Positions 1 through 9,639 of a stretch of DNA of 64,000 nucleotides are shown here, one piece after another (positions within the stretch are counted from its first letter, which is position 1; each line of letters starts with the position of its first letter). The notes beneath the pieces were generated by a model that worked only from the letters and a program-made list of their open reading frames with translations, ran no database searches and was not told the origin of the DNA. The stretch comes from Eriocheir sinensis. Lineage: Eukaryota > Arthropoda > Malacostraca > Decapoda > Varunidae. The position numbers were made by a program, and so were the translations under genes. The stretch spans positions 15,934,015-15,998,014 of the forward strand of contig NC_066528.1 in the NCBI RefSeq assembly GCF_024679095.1, read 5' to 3'.

Positions 1-180
1 CTTACCCTCCCTCTCCATACCCCCACACCCCCACACAAACTCTCCCTCTCTAACTCTAAATTCCCCTCTCTCTTACTTCCTCTCTCCCTCTAACTGTACC
101 TAACTTTCCCTCTCTCTTACTCTCCCTCTCAATTTCCCTCTCCTTCCCTCCCTTCACCCCCCCCCCCCCAACAGGAAGGC
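1..180. repeat. CT-rich low-complexity tract
   Basis: Pyrimidine-rich sequence built of ctctccctct-like words, ending in a run of about 11 C near 159-169. No gene is seen. Confidence 0.8.
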
Positions 181-360
181 TCGTGATGATGAGTGATCGC
201 CACCCGCCACCCTCCCTCGCTCCATCATTCGCGGTGTAATTGGTCGCCCGGTCCGGCCTTCGTTAGCCCCCGCCCGCGGTCCTGTGATGCAGAGAGCGCC
301 GACCGGGGGAAGGAAGGGAAGGAAGGGATCGGGAAAAGGCTGCTGGACGGTATTTTGGGG
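181..360. other. Short non-repetitive GC-rich stretch, no gene recognised
   Basis: A mixed-composition island between a CT tract and a satellite. A 63-codon frame crosses it on the plus strand, but nothing in it is recognisable and it has no clear splice context. It could be a remnant of unique intergenic DNA. Confidence 0.5.
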
Positions 361-372
361 GCTCCGCGTGGA

Positions 373-850
373 TGTGTAGACTGATGTTTCTGTTCGTGGT
401 GATGTGTTTGTTTTGGGTTATTGATGAAGTGGCATCTGTGTTTTATTCATGTTTAGTGATTGTTTTGCTCAGTGTTTTCTTTGTTTTATTTGGCTTCGTG
501 TGGCTATATGAGACTGATCTTTCTGTTCGTGGTGATGTTGTGTTTGTTTTGGGTTATTGATGAAGGGGTATCTGTGTTTTATTCATGTTTAGTGATTGTT
601 TTGCTTAGTGTTTTCTTTGTTTTATTTGGCTTCGTGTGGATATTTGAGACTGACCTTTCTGTTCGTTTTGCTGTTGTGTTTGATTTTTGTTATTGATGAA
701 GTGGTATTTGTGTTGTTTTATTCATATTTTTTTGTGATTTGCTTTTGTTTGTGTTGATGTTTGTTTTTAGATTATGAAGTGGTATTTGTTATTTTATTCC
801 TTTTTTTTGTGATTTTTTCTGTTTCCGTGTCAAAATATTATCGATTTCGT
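373..850. repeat. T/G-rich tandem repeat, unit about 134 bp, 3-4 copies
   Basis: The words ctttctgttcgtggtgatg and tgttttgggttattgatgaa recur at about 380, 513 and 648, then decay. The 62- and 78-codon frames here are the repeat read in one frame and are not evidence of a protein. Confidence 0.8.
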
Positions 851-856
851 GTCGTT

Positions 857-859
<3 letters not shown>

Positions 860-936
<77 letters not shown>
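860..936. repeat. (TC)n microsatellite
   Basis: Uninterrupted CT dinucleotides of about 77 bp. Confidence 0.95.
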
Positions 937-938
<2 letters not shown>

Positions 939-1620
939 CGTCCACCCTCCCCCTCTTGCAGACTCCTTACGTTCTTATGTTCTTATGTTCTTCACGTCCT
1001 ATCTCTCCCTCCCTCCTTCCATTCGTCTATTTTTGCATCCACCCTCCTCGTCACGTCTTCCCTTTCTCCCTCCCTCCTTCCCTTCGTCTCTACACCCACC
1101 CATCCCTCTACGTTCTTCCTCTCTTCCTCCCTCCCTTCCTTCTTTCCTCCCCCATTTATATCTCTTCTAGTTTCTTGTTTCATATTCCTTCCCTCCTCCC
1201 TTCCTCCCTCTCCCTTCTCTCTTCTAATGTTCTTCTATCATTTCCTTCACTCCCTCTCTCTTCTTCCTCACACTCCCTTCCTTTCCTTCCTTTCAACTCT
1301 ATTTCACAACATCTATATCTCCTTCGTCTCTTTCCTGCATCTTCTATCAGTTTCTCCATTCCCTCCCCTCTCTCTCTTTTCCCTCACAATCCCTTCCTTT
1401 CTTCCTTTCAACTCTATTTCACAGCATCTATATCTCCTTCGTCTCTTTCCTACATCTATCATTTTTTCCATTCCCTCTCCTCTCTCTTTTCCCCAACACT
1501 CCCTTTCTTCCTTCCTCCTATATTTCACAGCATCTATATCTCTGCATCTCTTTCCTGCATTCACTAATTCCTCAACGTCCTCCCTCTCTTCCTCTCCCTC
1601 CTTTCCCTCGCCTCGTAATG
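937..1620. repeat. CT-rich tract with a decayed ~110 bp tandem repeat
   Basis: Pyrimidine-rich throughout. The phrase ctatttcacarcatctatat recurs near 1300, 1415 and 1521. At about 970-990 there are two copies of the octamer cttatgtt, like the tail of the LINE described at 22725. Long pyrimidine frames here (268 and 325 codons) are compositional artefacts. Confidence 0.7.
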
Positions 1621-1751
1621 ATGACGGATGCAAACAGTGGTCAGCTTCGCGTTCGCCAGATGGAGTCCACAGATTAGAACGGGCGGCCTCAATTTCCTGT
1701 CCGGGAGCTATTTTTCCGGCTTGCTGGGTTGTCGCGTTTGTGTTTGGGGTG

Positions 1752-1752
<1 letters not shown>

Positions 1753-1818
<66 letters not shown>
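1753..1818. repeat. (GT)n microsatellite
   Basis: About 66 bp of uninterrupted GT. A short non-repetitive segment (1620-1750) precedes it; no gene is recognised there. Confidence 0.95.
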
Positions 1819-1819
<1 letters not shown>

Positions 1820-2205
1820 CTCTTGACTGATTGGAGGAAGGGATGGAGGGAGGGAAGGAGAGATGATGAGATGAGAGAGAGAGAGAGAGGGAGGGAGAGA
1901 GAGGGAGGAAGGGAGAGAGAGAGGCTGAGGGAGATAACGTAACGATGGAAAGAAGGGAGAGAGGAGGTGTGAGAAAAAAGGGAGAAGATGGGTATGAAGG
2001 AAATTATAGAAGAAGAAGAGCATTAGAAGGAAGAGAAGAGAGAGGGAGAAAAAGTGAAGTAAAGAAATAGAAAAGAGAAAGCAGGAGGGAGGAAGAGAGA
2101 GATACTGTGAAATGAAGATACCAGGAAGGGAGAAGAAAAGAAGAGAGATGCCATGAAATGATAACGGGAGGGAGGAAGAAAGGAAGGCAAAAAAAAACTA
2201 TATGC
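1819..2205. repeat. Purine-rich (GA/GGA/GAA) low-complexity tract
   Basis: Strand-asymmetric purine sequence dominated by gagaga, ggaagg and gaagaaga words. No gene. Confidence 0.8.
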
Positions 2206-2345
2206 AAGACTACTGCAAGAGAAGATGGCGCCACTATAAAAAAAATTCCCTGCGCCATGACGGGCTTGGGGCGACCACCAGCTAGGCCCCAGAAGAAAGC
2301 CTACTGGCGCTATAGGCGGGGATGTAAAAAAAACAAAAACAAAAA
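2206..2345 (+). mobile_element. 5'-truncated tRNA-derived SINE (3' half)
   Basis: The segment from gatggcgccactataaa through ctgcgccatgacgggctt to tggcgctataggcggggatg lines up with the 3' half of the SINE at 31294-31605 (ctactataaataaaat, then actaacgggatggg, then cgctataggcatcacct). It ends in an A-rich tail. The tRNA-like head is missing. Confidence 0.65.
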
Positions 2346-2720
2346 AAAGCGAGATAGCAACCTCTCAAAAGTCAACTCAACACTCAAGTAACAAAACAGA
2401 AAAAAATATTAATCCTTCAACCTCACATAGGCATTTTTGAAACTGAAAGAATACGTTCATGAATTTCTCGCCCTGACATCCCTTCCCTTTCACTATATAG
2501 CACAAAAAAATATATATATGCGAGACTACACGAGATAGCAGGCTCTCAAAAGTCAACTCAGCACTTAACTAACAAAACAGAGAAAAAAATCATAAATCCT
2601 TCCTCACATAAGCATTTTTTGAGACTAAACGAATACGTACTCAGGTTAGGTTAGGTTAGGTAAGGTTAGGTTAGGTTAGGTTAGGTTTACATGAATTTCT
2701 CAGCCTGACATCCCTTCCCT
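2346..2720. repeat. 180-bp direct duplication, second copy split by telomeric repeats
   Basis: Two copies start at about 2350 and 2530 with gagatagcarsctctcaaaa and both run to ctgacatcccttccctt. The second copy carries an extra stretch of about 50 bp (2639-2690) that is almost entirely GGTTA units. Confidence 0.8.
2644..2687. repeat. Interstitial telomeric repeat (TTAGG)n
   Basis: About nine GGTTA units with one TAAGG variant. TTAGG is the ancestral arthropod telomere repeat. The tract interrupts one copy of a duplicated sequence, so it looks like an insertion and not a chromosome end. Confidence 0.85.
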
Positions 2721-3057
2721 TCTGATCACCTCAAAGCAAGACAGATCACTTCATTATGACTCAAACCAGAAAACACGAAGGCATGGAAAAGCGAAACAAC
2801 GGTGTATACTCCCAATACCCTCTCGTAGCACTGCGCCGATGAGCCTCAAATTGCTACAGTGCCCCCATCCATCACTGACTCCACCTTCGGCAAGCAATCA
2901 GCCATCAGGGAAGGAGGGGTGGAGGGGAGAGTTCAAGGATTAGCGGGGAAGAGTACAGCGTGTCTTTCCTTGCGCTGTGCCCCTTCACCCCGGCACTCCC
3001 TAATGGAAAGCTTACACTCCGCAGGGAAACGGGGAGACAGGGAGAGAAGGGAGATAA
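2720..3057. other. Non-repetitive stretch, no gene recognised
   Basis: Mixed composition. Frames of 79 and 82 codons overlap on opposite strands, without recognisable motifs or splice context. Nothing can be supported here. Confidence 0.5.
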
Positions 3058-3138
3058 AAGGTCGGTCAAGGTCGGTAAAAGTCGGTAAAGGTCGGTAAAA
3101 GTCGGTAAAGGTCGGTAAAAGTCGGTAAAGGTCGGCGT
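3058..3138. repeat. 10-bp minisatellite GTCGGTAAAR
   Basis: About eight copies of gtcggtaaaa/gtcggtaaag in tandem. Confidence 0.9.
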
Positions 3139-3174
3139 ATTCTCTCAAACGGTTCCTTTCTCTCGTATCAACAA

Positions 3175-3725
3175 TTTCCAATGGCCAAAAAGGAGATCAG
3201 TCGGGTCATAATGGGTGTTTCTTTATGTTCACGGTGCAGAAGGAGGATCAGACCTGGGTTATAAAACTACCCCTGGAGATGCCCAAAACTCCTACGAAAG
3301 CCTTGTCAAATAGTTCACGCAAGGACGGGAGATAAAAGTCAGTATTCTCAGACGCATGAACTATTTTCGAAGGCCAAAAAAGGGATCAGTCGGGATATAA
3401 TGAACGTTTTGTTACGTTCATGGTGCAGAGGAAGGGTCAGGCTACCACTAGGGTCATAAAGTAATCCCTGGAAATGCCCAAAACTCCTACGAAAGCCTTG
3501 TCAAATAGTTCAGGCAAGGAAGGGAGATAAAAGTCGGTACTCTCAAACGTTTCCTTTTCCCGCATGAACTATTTCCGAAGGTCAAAAACGGGATCAGTCG
3601 GGTTCTATTGAGTGTTCTTTTATGATCACGGTGCAGAGGGAGGGTCAGACTACCACTAAGGTCATAAAACTACTCCTGGAATTGCCCAAAACTCATACGA
3701 AAGCCGAAATGTTTAAGAATATGAC
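3175..3725 (+). mobile_element. R element (MITE-like), three tandem copies
   Basis: Three diverged copies in one orientation. Each contains gaycagtcggg, then ttcacggtgcaga, then gaaagccttgtcaaa or its decayed form. The third copy ends at gccgaaatgtttaagaatatg, the right end of the family. Unit about 175-185 bp, so each copy is slightly deleted relative to the 214 bp copy at 5529. Confidence 0.8.
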
Positions 3726-4610
3726 CCAAAAACTAAAGTGCATGTGCAAGAAGGAAGGAAAGGGACTGGGATGAGAGACAGGCAAGCATCAACGTTTCCA
3801 GGTGTTCGTAGACTAATAGGAACTCTGGTAAAAACGCAAACAAAGGTGGACAAGCAGGCAAAAACACTCACGAAGGAAGGTATATAGTTTGCAGGCGAGT
3901 ATGTCAGACGTAGGAAGGTGACTAGGTTGAGAAACGAATATACATGAACACTGAACAGAGCAAGGCGTTCGTAGACTAAAAGGAACGCAGATAGAGATGC
4001 AAAGATAGAGTAGATACAAACAGAAAGACACAAAAAGAAGATACACACAGGTGAATGGGGAATACGAAGGAAGGTAATTGGATTGGGAAACGAACAATCA
4101 TGAACAAAGTAAGGTGTTCGTAGACTATATCAGGAACGAAGGTAAGGACGCTGAGATAGAGTAGATAGAAAAACAGGTAAAAACACAGTAACAAAGGAAG
4201 GTAGAGACAAAGAAAGGCAGAGACATGCTAGCAAAAACACATGAGGAAGGAAATCAAGGTTGGAAACGAGCAACCATGGACCAAAAAGAGTGTTCGATGA
4301 CGCAGCGATAGATAGACAAACAGGCAAAAACACACTAACAAAGGAAAGTAGAGACAAAAAAAGGAAGACACAAGCAGGCAAGAACGCATTTAGGTAGGAA
4401 GGTAAGGTTGGAAACGAACAAGCAAGGACCAAATAGTGTGTTCGATGACGTAGAGACAGAGTAGATACACAAACATGTAAAAACACACTAACAAAGGAAG
4501 ATACACAGAAAGGTAGACACACAACCAGACAAAAACGCACAAGGTAAGGTAAGGTGAGGATGGAAACAACAAGCACTATCCGTGGAGCCGCAGCCCTCCA
4601 CGCATGACCC
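3726..4610. repeat. ~150-175 bp satellite with gttcgtagacta motif
   Basis: The motif gttcgtagacta or gttcgatgacg recurs at about 3803, 3967, 4116, 4292 and 4440, each time with gggaaacgaac and caggcaaaaacac nearby. A further piece of the same satellite lies at 6400-6610. Minus-strand frames of 70-150 codons across it follow the repeat. Confidence 0.75.
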
Positions 4611-4689
4611 GCCGCAGCCAGACTTGGTCCTTATTGGGCGCGGCACCGACCCCGGGAAGCCAGGCGGCCGCTACACAGGCAACCACACA

Positions 4690-4985
4690 CATTTAATTAA
4701 CCGGGCTTTCGTATGAGTTGTGGGCATTTTCAAGGGTAATTTTATGACCCTGGTGGTAGTCTGACCCTTCTTCTGCGCCATGCACGTGAATAAGCACTCA
4801 TAAAACCCGACTAACCTCCTTTTTTGGGGTTTGGAAATAGTGGATGTGAGAGGCGGGGACGTCTGAGGATACCGGCCCAGGACACAACCCGGATCTGAGA
4901 GGTGACCAAAGTGCCGCATCACACCGAGAGAAAACAAGACGGCAACGAGTTTTGTCGGTGAGAATGTTCCCTGACCCCCGCCACC
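4690..4985 (-). mobile_element. R element copy
   Basis: Reading the minus strand: ggtatcctcagacgt, then ctcccacatcc-like text, ccaaaccccaaaaaagg, gggtcagactaccaccaggg and gaaagcccg. The left end resembles the family left terminus. Confidence 0.75.
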
Positions 4986-5069
4986 AACTCATCATTTATG
5001 CCCACAAGCAGGAGGTCAAGATATTACATTGACGTGTTCATACCCATTTTATCTCACTTACCATCAACG

Positions 5070-5335
5070 CAGTATCACCACCACCATCAACACCACCACC
5101 AAAACTACCATCACCACCACCACCAAAACTACCATCACCACCTTCATTAAAATTTTCATCTCCAATACCACAGCTGCTCTTCCGCTATCACCACCACCAC
5201 CACCATCACCACGTTCATGTTATGTTCATCACCATCTCAATCATCTCCAAAGCACTCTTGATAAATCGTTAAATAGTTGAACTGATACATCATAACTGGC
5301 TAGTCCAACACACACACACACACACACACACACAG
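5070..5335 (+). repeat. Left arm of a large inverted duplication, ending in (CA)n
   Basis: A (CAC/CAT)-rich segment followed by cagctgctcttccgc, cacgttcatgttatgttcat, aagcactcttgataaatcgt, tcataactggctagtccaa and (CA)n. The same sequence occurs as the reverse complement at 5909-6250. Confidence 0.85.
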
Positions 5336-5396
5336 ATACGGAGACGGAACCACACTAGCGTAAGCCCAGGCCCTGTAAAACTAGAAATAGGTAAAT

Positions 5397-5398
<2 letters not shown>

Positions 5399-5439
<41 letters not shown>
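5399..5439. repeat. (CA)n microsatellite
   Basis: About 41 bp of CA repeats between the two arms of the inverted duplication. Confidence 0.95.
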
Positions 5440-5441
<2 letters not shown>

Positions 5442-5528
5442 GAGGACGTATAATTCCACTCGTCCATACCTTTATAAGACCTGCATTCCCCAACACAGCA
5501 AACACTGGTGCATCGCTTGAACACTAAG

Positions 5529-5745
5529 GGTCATATTTTTAAGCATTTCAGCGCACAAAGTCACACACCGTAGGAGTTTGAGGCATTTCCAGGGGTAGTT
5601 TAATGACCCTGCCGGTAGTTTGATCGTTCCTCTGTACCATGAACCTAAAGAAACACGCATTGGACCCCGATTGATCTCCTTATCGGCCTTTGGAAATAGT
5701 TGAGAGTTGAGAGGCGGAAGCGTCTGGGAATATCGACGTAAGAAT
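5529..5745 (-). mobile_element. R element, near full length (about 214 bp)
   Basis: One of the cleanest complete copies. The minus strand runs from cgatattcccagacgcttcc through ggtacagaggaacgatcaaa, the GGGTCATTAAACTACCCC loop region and gccaaactcctacgg to gcgctgaaatgcttaaaaat. The two ends, compared as reverse complements (TATTCYCAGACGCTTCC against TATTYTTAARCATTTC), are imperfect inverted repeats. No coding capacity. Confidence 0.8.
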
Positions 5746-5904
5746 ATAAACGAGACTTTCCATTATGAGTAATTTCTAGTTCCTGAAAATTCCTGTTCTC
5801 GCTTGAAATAGTAAATTGGTCATCGGTGCGTCATAACTTACTCTCCCCCAAATTAAAATAAAGAACAAGTTAGAACAAATAAGTAAGAAAACGTGTAACA
5901 GTCT

Positions 5905-5908
<4 letters not shown>
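5746..5908. other. Unassigned spacer
   Basis: AT-rich spacer inside the inverted duplication. No feature is recognised. Confidence 0.5.
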
Positions 5909-5963
<55 letters not shown>

Positions 5964-6250
5964 GGACTAGCCAGTTATGATGTATCAGTACGACTATTCA
6001 ACGATTTATCAAGAGTGCTTTGGAGATGATGGAGATGGTGATGAACATAACATGAACGTGGTGGTGGTGTTGGTGGTGGTGATGGCGGAAGAGCAGCTGT
6101 AGTACTGGAGATGAATGTGGTATTGAGGGTGGTGGTGGTGATGATGATGGGGGTGATGGTAGCTGTCGTAATGGTGTTGACTTGGGTGGTGGTTATAGTT
6201 ACTGGGGTGTTGGCAACGATGATGGTAGTGGTGGTGGTGGTGGTTGTGGA
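5909..6250 (-). repeat. Right arm of the large inverted duplication, beginning in (GT)n
   Basis: (GT)n at 5909-5962, then the reverse complement of the left arm: ttggactagccagttatga, acgatttatcaagagtgctt, atgaacataacatgaacgtg, then a (GTG/GAT)-rich segment. Identity is high over about 170 non-microsatellite bases. Confidence 0.85.
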
Positions 6251-6255
6251 AATAT

Positions 6256-6405
6256 TCACATAAGAACATAAGAAGTCTGCAAGAGGTCGGTAGGTCTATG
6301 CAAGGCAGCTCCTGTGAACCTAACCCCACCTAACATCACCATCCATGACTTTAATCTTTTCAACGTGTCTATCGTACAGGAACTCGCTGGTGATAAATTG
6401 GGGGA
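6256..6405 (-). mobile_element. 3' end of a CR1-like LINE with octamer tail
   Basis: On the minus strand a frame ending in FLYDRH...VMDGDVRWG-stop matches the last codons of the longer LINE fragment at 22725-23160. It is followed by the same 3' UTR (gttaggttcacaggagctgc, ttgcatagacctaccgacct) and a tail of two ttatgttc octamers. Octamer tails are characteristic of CR1/L2-type LINEs. Confidence 0.75.
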
Positions 6406-6612
6406 AGGTAATTGGATTGGGAAACGAACAAGCATGAACAAAGTAAGGTGCTCGTAGACTAACAGGAACGCAGGTAGAGCCGCAGAGATAGACAGTCAAA
6501 CAGGCAAACACAGTCAAAAAGGAAGGTAGAAACAATGAAAGGCAGAAACACAAGCAGGGAAAAACGCACGAGGTAAGGTATAAGGTGAGGCTGGAAACAA
6601 CAAGGACTGTCC
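6406..6612. repeat. Extra copy of the 3.7-4.6 kb satellite
   Basis: Contains gattgggaaacgaacaagca, gtgctcgtagactaacagg and aggcagaaacacaagcaggg, all found in the satellite at 3726-4610. Confidence 0.75.
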
Positions 6613-7140
6613 GTGGTACTTGTGTGGTTGTGGGGGTGTTGGTAACGATGACGGTGATGGTGGTGGTGGTGGTGGTATGATAGTTATAATTATAGTTGCA
6701 TGATTATAGTGATTCTAGCGACTCAAATGAGAACCAATACCTAGTGATTCCTGGGAACACAAAGACAGGCAAGGAGAATTCGAAAAACCAACACAAATAA
6801 ATGACTGTATGAATGTGTAGTGAACGAGTGAACGGCCATTAACACGAGAGGAAAGCTTTGGCAACACTTAACCTCAAGGACGATCTCATAAAACACTAAC
6901 GGAAACACTAATAAAAAAACCAAATGACTAACACAAAAATAACAGGAGAGGAAAGTTTTTGGGACACTTACCTCACAGGATATCTTACGGACACCACTGG
7001 ATACGACACCGGCCACAAAATGAGGAAAATAGTGTAGAACGACGTTAATACACACGGACACAAGCTACTCCTACGCGATCGCCTCTCAGAATGGCCGGCT
7101 TGCTGTCTTTGGTTTCACGGCGTTTCCGGTTCACGGTTTC
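6613..7140. other. Mostly unassigned; (GGT)n and a ~110 bp duplication
   Basis: A (GGT/GAT) tract at about 6650-6690. The phrase agaggaaagytttkgsracac then cacttaacctca/cttacctcac appears twice, near 6848 and 6948. No gene is recognised. Confidence 0.5.
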
Positions 7141-7154
7141 GAAACACTGGTGGA

Positions 7155-7375
7155 TCGGTATACTCAGACGCTTCCGCCTCTCAAATCAACTACTTCCAAA
7201 GACCCAAAAGATCAATCGTGTCCTAATGAGTGCTTTTATAGGTTCATGGTACAGAAGAAGGGTCAAACTAGCACCAGGGCCATAAGCTACCTCTGGAAAT
7301 GCACAAAAACTCATAGAAAAAACGTGAAATATAAGTGCTGGGGCGCCGATATGTTTAGAAGATGGCTCCTGGTTC
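7155..7375 (+). mobile_element. R element, near full length
   Basis: Starts cggtatactcagacgcttcc, contains ggttcatggtacagaagaag and gtcaaactagcaccagggcc, and ends ggcgccgatatgtttagaag. Both termini of the family are present. Confidence 0.8.
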
Positions 7376-7499
7376 AGACTGCTTGGGAACAGCACCATCT
7401 GCCGGCAGGCCCACGCACACACATAGAAAAAGGGGTCCATGAAGGGGTGACTATGGTGTAAGTTAGGCCCGTATGCTCACATTATCTCGGTTCTTATAA

Positions 7500-8092
7500 C
7501 TACTTCCAAAGGTCATTGATGGTGCAGAGGCCTTGTCAAACTATCATCAGTCTTATAAAACTACCCATGCAAATTCTAACGCAGCCTCTACGAAAGTCTT
7601 ACCAAGTATATACCGCAGAGGTCTTGTTAAACTATCACCAGTCTTATAAAACTATCCTTGCAAATACTAAAACAGCCTCTACGAAAGCCTTACCAGCCTC
7701 TACGAAAGCCTTACGAAGTATATACCGCAGAGGCCTTGTCAAACTATCACCAGTCTTATAAAACTACCCATACAAATTCTAACACAGCCTCTACGAAAGC
7801 CTTACCAAGTATATACCGCAGAGGCCTTGTCAAACTATCACCAGTCTTATAAAACTATCCTTGCAAATACTAACACAGCCTCTACGAAAGCCTTACCAAG
7901 TATATACCGCAGAGGCCTTGTCAAACTATCACCAGTCTTATAAAACTACCCATGCAAATTCTAACACAGCCTCTACGAAAGCCTTACCAAGTATATACCG
8001 CAGAGGTCTTGTCAAACTATCACCAGTCTTATAAAACTATCCTTGCAAATTCTAACACAGCCTCTACGAAAGCCTTACCAAGTATATACCTT
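7500..8092 (+). repeat. 91-bp satellite derived from the R core
   Basis: The word tataccgcagagg starts at about 7609, 7721, 7812, 7903 and 7994, and tatacc again at 8085. The period is exactly 91 bp apart from one 112 bp unit with a 21-23 bp internal duplication. The unit (gaggccttgtcaaactatca, cagtcttataaaactaccc, cctctacgaaagccttacc) aligns with the centre of element R. Confidence 0.9.
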
Positions 8093-8295
8093 ATTGATTT
8101 GCTTGTTTCATATACTTTCTTCCTTTATTTTCCTACTTTCTGTTATCATATTCCGGATCTTATAATTTCCTCCACTACATGGTGATACGGATATTGTACA
8201 CGTTTCTTGTATTGCTGCAAATCACACTATGTATTATGCTGCCTTGGGGTCGGGATGGTATGTTCCTCCCTTCTCCTTTGTTGTGAACTTTTGCA
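8093..8295. other. Unassigned AT-rich spacer
   Basis: No repeat or gene is recognised between two R-derived arrays. Confidence 0.5.
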
Positions 8296-8908
8296 ACAAT
8301 GGTCGATATCATAAGACACTTTGGTTTCTCACATCAACTATTTCTAAAGGTCAAAGCGGGGGTCAATCGGGTTCTAATGAGTGTTTCTTTAGGTTCATGG
8401 TGCAGAGGAAGGGTCAAACTACCACCAGGGTCATAAAAGTAGCCCTGGAAATGCCCACAACTCCTACGAAAGCCTTGTCATATGAGTGTTTCCTTAGGTT
8501 CACGGTACAGATCGAAGGGTCAAACTACCACCAGGGTCATAAAAGTAACCCTGGAAATCCCCACAACTCCTACGAAAGCCTTGTCATATGAGTGTTTCCT
8601 TAGGTTCACGGTACAGAAGAAGGGTCAAACTACCACCAGGGTCATAAAAGTAACCCTGGAAATGCCCACAACTCCTACGAAAGCCTTGTCATATGAGTGT
8701 TTCCTTAGGTTCACGGTACAGAAGAAGGGTCAAACTACCACCAGGGTCATAAAAGTAACCCTGGAAATGCCCACAACTCCTATGAAAGCCTTGTCATATG
8801 AGTGTTTCCTTAGGTTCACAGTACAGAAGAAGGGTCAAACTACCACCAGGGTCATAAAACTACTCCTGGAAATGACCCAAACTCCTACGAAAGCCTTGTC
8901 AAATAGGT
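8296..8908 (+). repeat. 105-bp tandem array of R cores
   Basis: A left R part (ggtcgatatcataagacact, tttctaaaggtcaaa) leads into four or five core units. The word tatgagtgtttccttaggtt occurs at 8481, 8587, 8692 and 8797, giving units of 106, 105 and 105 bp. Because 105 is divisible by three, one frame stays open for 142 codons with a 35-residue repeat; this is a by-product of the period, not a gene. Confidence 0.9.
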
Positions 8909-9172
8909 GAACTGTTTTAAAATAACACCCTATAAACCATCTATCAGTCAATCAGTCAAATCTAAAACTAGCCAACTTTTAGGTTTATTCAACATACAAT
9001 TTATGACATTTTTTATCAGCTTTATTCTGTTAGTTTTATTTATTATTATCAAAAGAGACTATCCATCTAAGGTGAAACAGCTGATTTTGTTTATATATGT
9101 TTTTTTTTTGTTATTTTAGAACACTTGGTAAAACAAATCAGGGAGGTGAACGTACATACAATACTGCACAGG

Positions 9173-9173
<1 letters not shown>
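8909..9173. other. AT-rich unassigned sequence
   Basis: No recognisable gene, repeat or motif. Confidence 0.5.

Positions 9174-9250
<77 letters not shown>
9174..9250. repeat. (AAT)n microsatellite
   Basis: About 75 bp of perfect trinucleotide repeats. A second, less perfect ATA tract lies at 9391-9444 and a decayed one at about 9490-9550. Confidence 0.95.
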
Positions 9251-9252
<2 letters not shown>

Positions 9253-9254
9253 GT

Positions 9255-9378
9255 TAAAATAAAGAGTCTCCTTGTCACAAAAGGCCGCTAATTCTCTCAC
9301 CAAAAGGCTACCGTGAGCGGGGATCGACCTCGTGACACTTGGTTTACGAGTCGACCACCTAAGCCACGGAGCCACTAA
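9255..9378 (-). mobile_element. tRNA-like sequence, probably a tRNA-derived SINE head
   Basis: On the minus strand, 9375 to 9305 has tRNA features: an A box TGGCTTAGGTGG (9366-9355) that fits TRGYNNARNNGG exactly, a B box GGTCGATCC (9329-9321) with one departure from GTTCGANNC, and ends GGCTCCG and CGGTAGCC that pair with a one-base bulge. The anticodon arm pairs poorly, so a functional tRNA is unlikely. A short body and an (ATT)n tract follow on the 3' side, as in SINEs. Confidence 0.6.
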
Positions 9379-9391
9379 ATTCCACAACACA

Positions 9392-9432
<41 letters not shown>

Positions 9433-9639
9433 TAATAATAATAATGACAAAGATAATACGGACAGTAGCCGAACACATAAATTATCACGAAGAAGCATAT
9501 AAATAATAATAGTAACAATAATAGTAATAGTAGTAATAGAAGTGGTAATACATCGGGGCATAAATAGAAACAAAGGTACTGTAGGGATAGGCATAACGCA
9601 GTGTCCGTTAAACCTCTCTGGCCGACACCACGTTTTCTT

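Noticed and set aside
2640..2690. A chromosome end
   Set aside because: Only about nine TTAGG units, with unique duplicated sequence on both sides; it is interstitial.
7500..8905. CRISPR-like regularly spaced direct repeats
   Set aside because: Repeats are contiguous satellite units with no unique spacers, and the genome is eukaryotic.
9305..9376. A functional tRNA gene
   Set aside because: The anticodon arm pairs poorly, the B box deviates, and the acceptor stem has a bulge.
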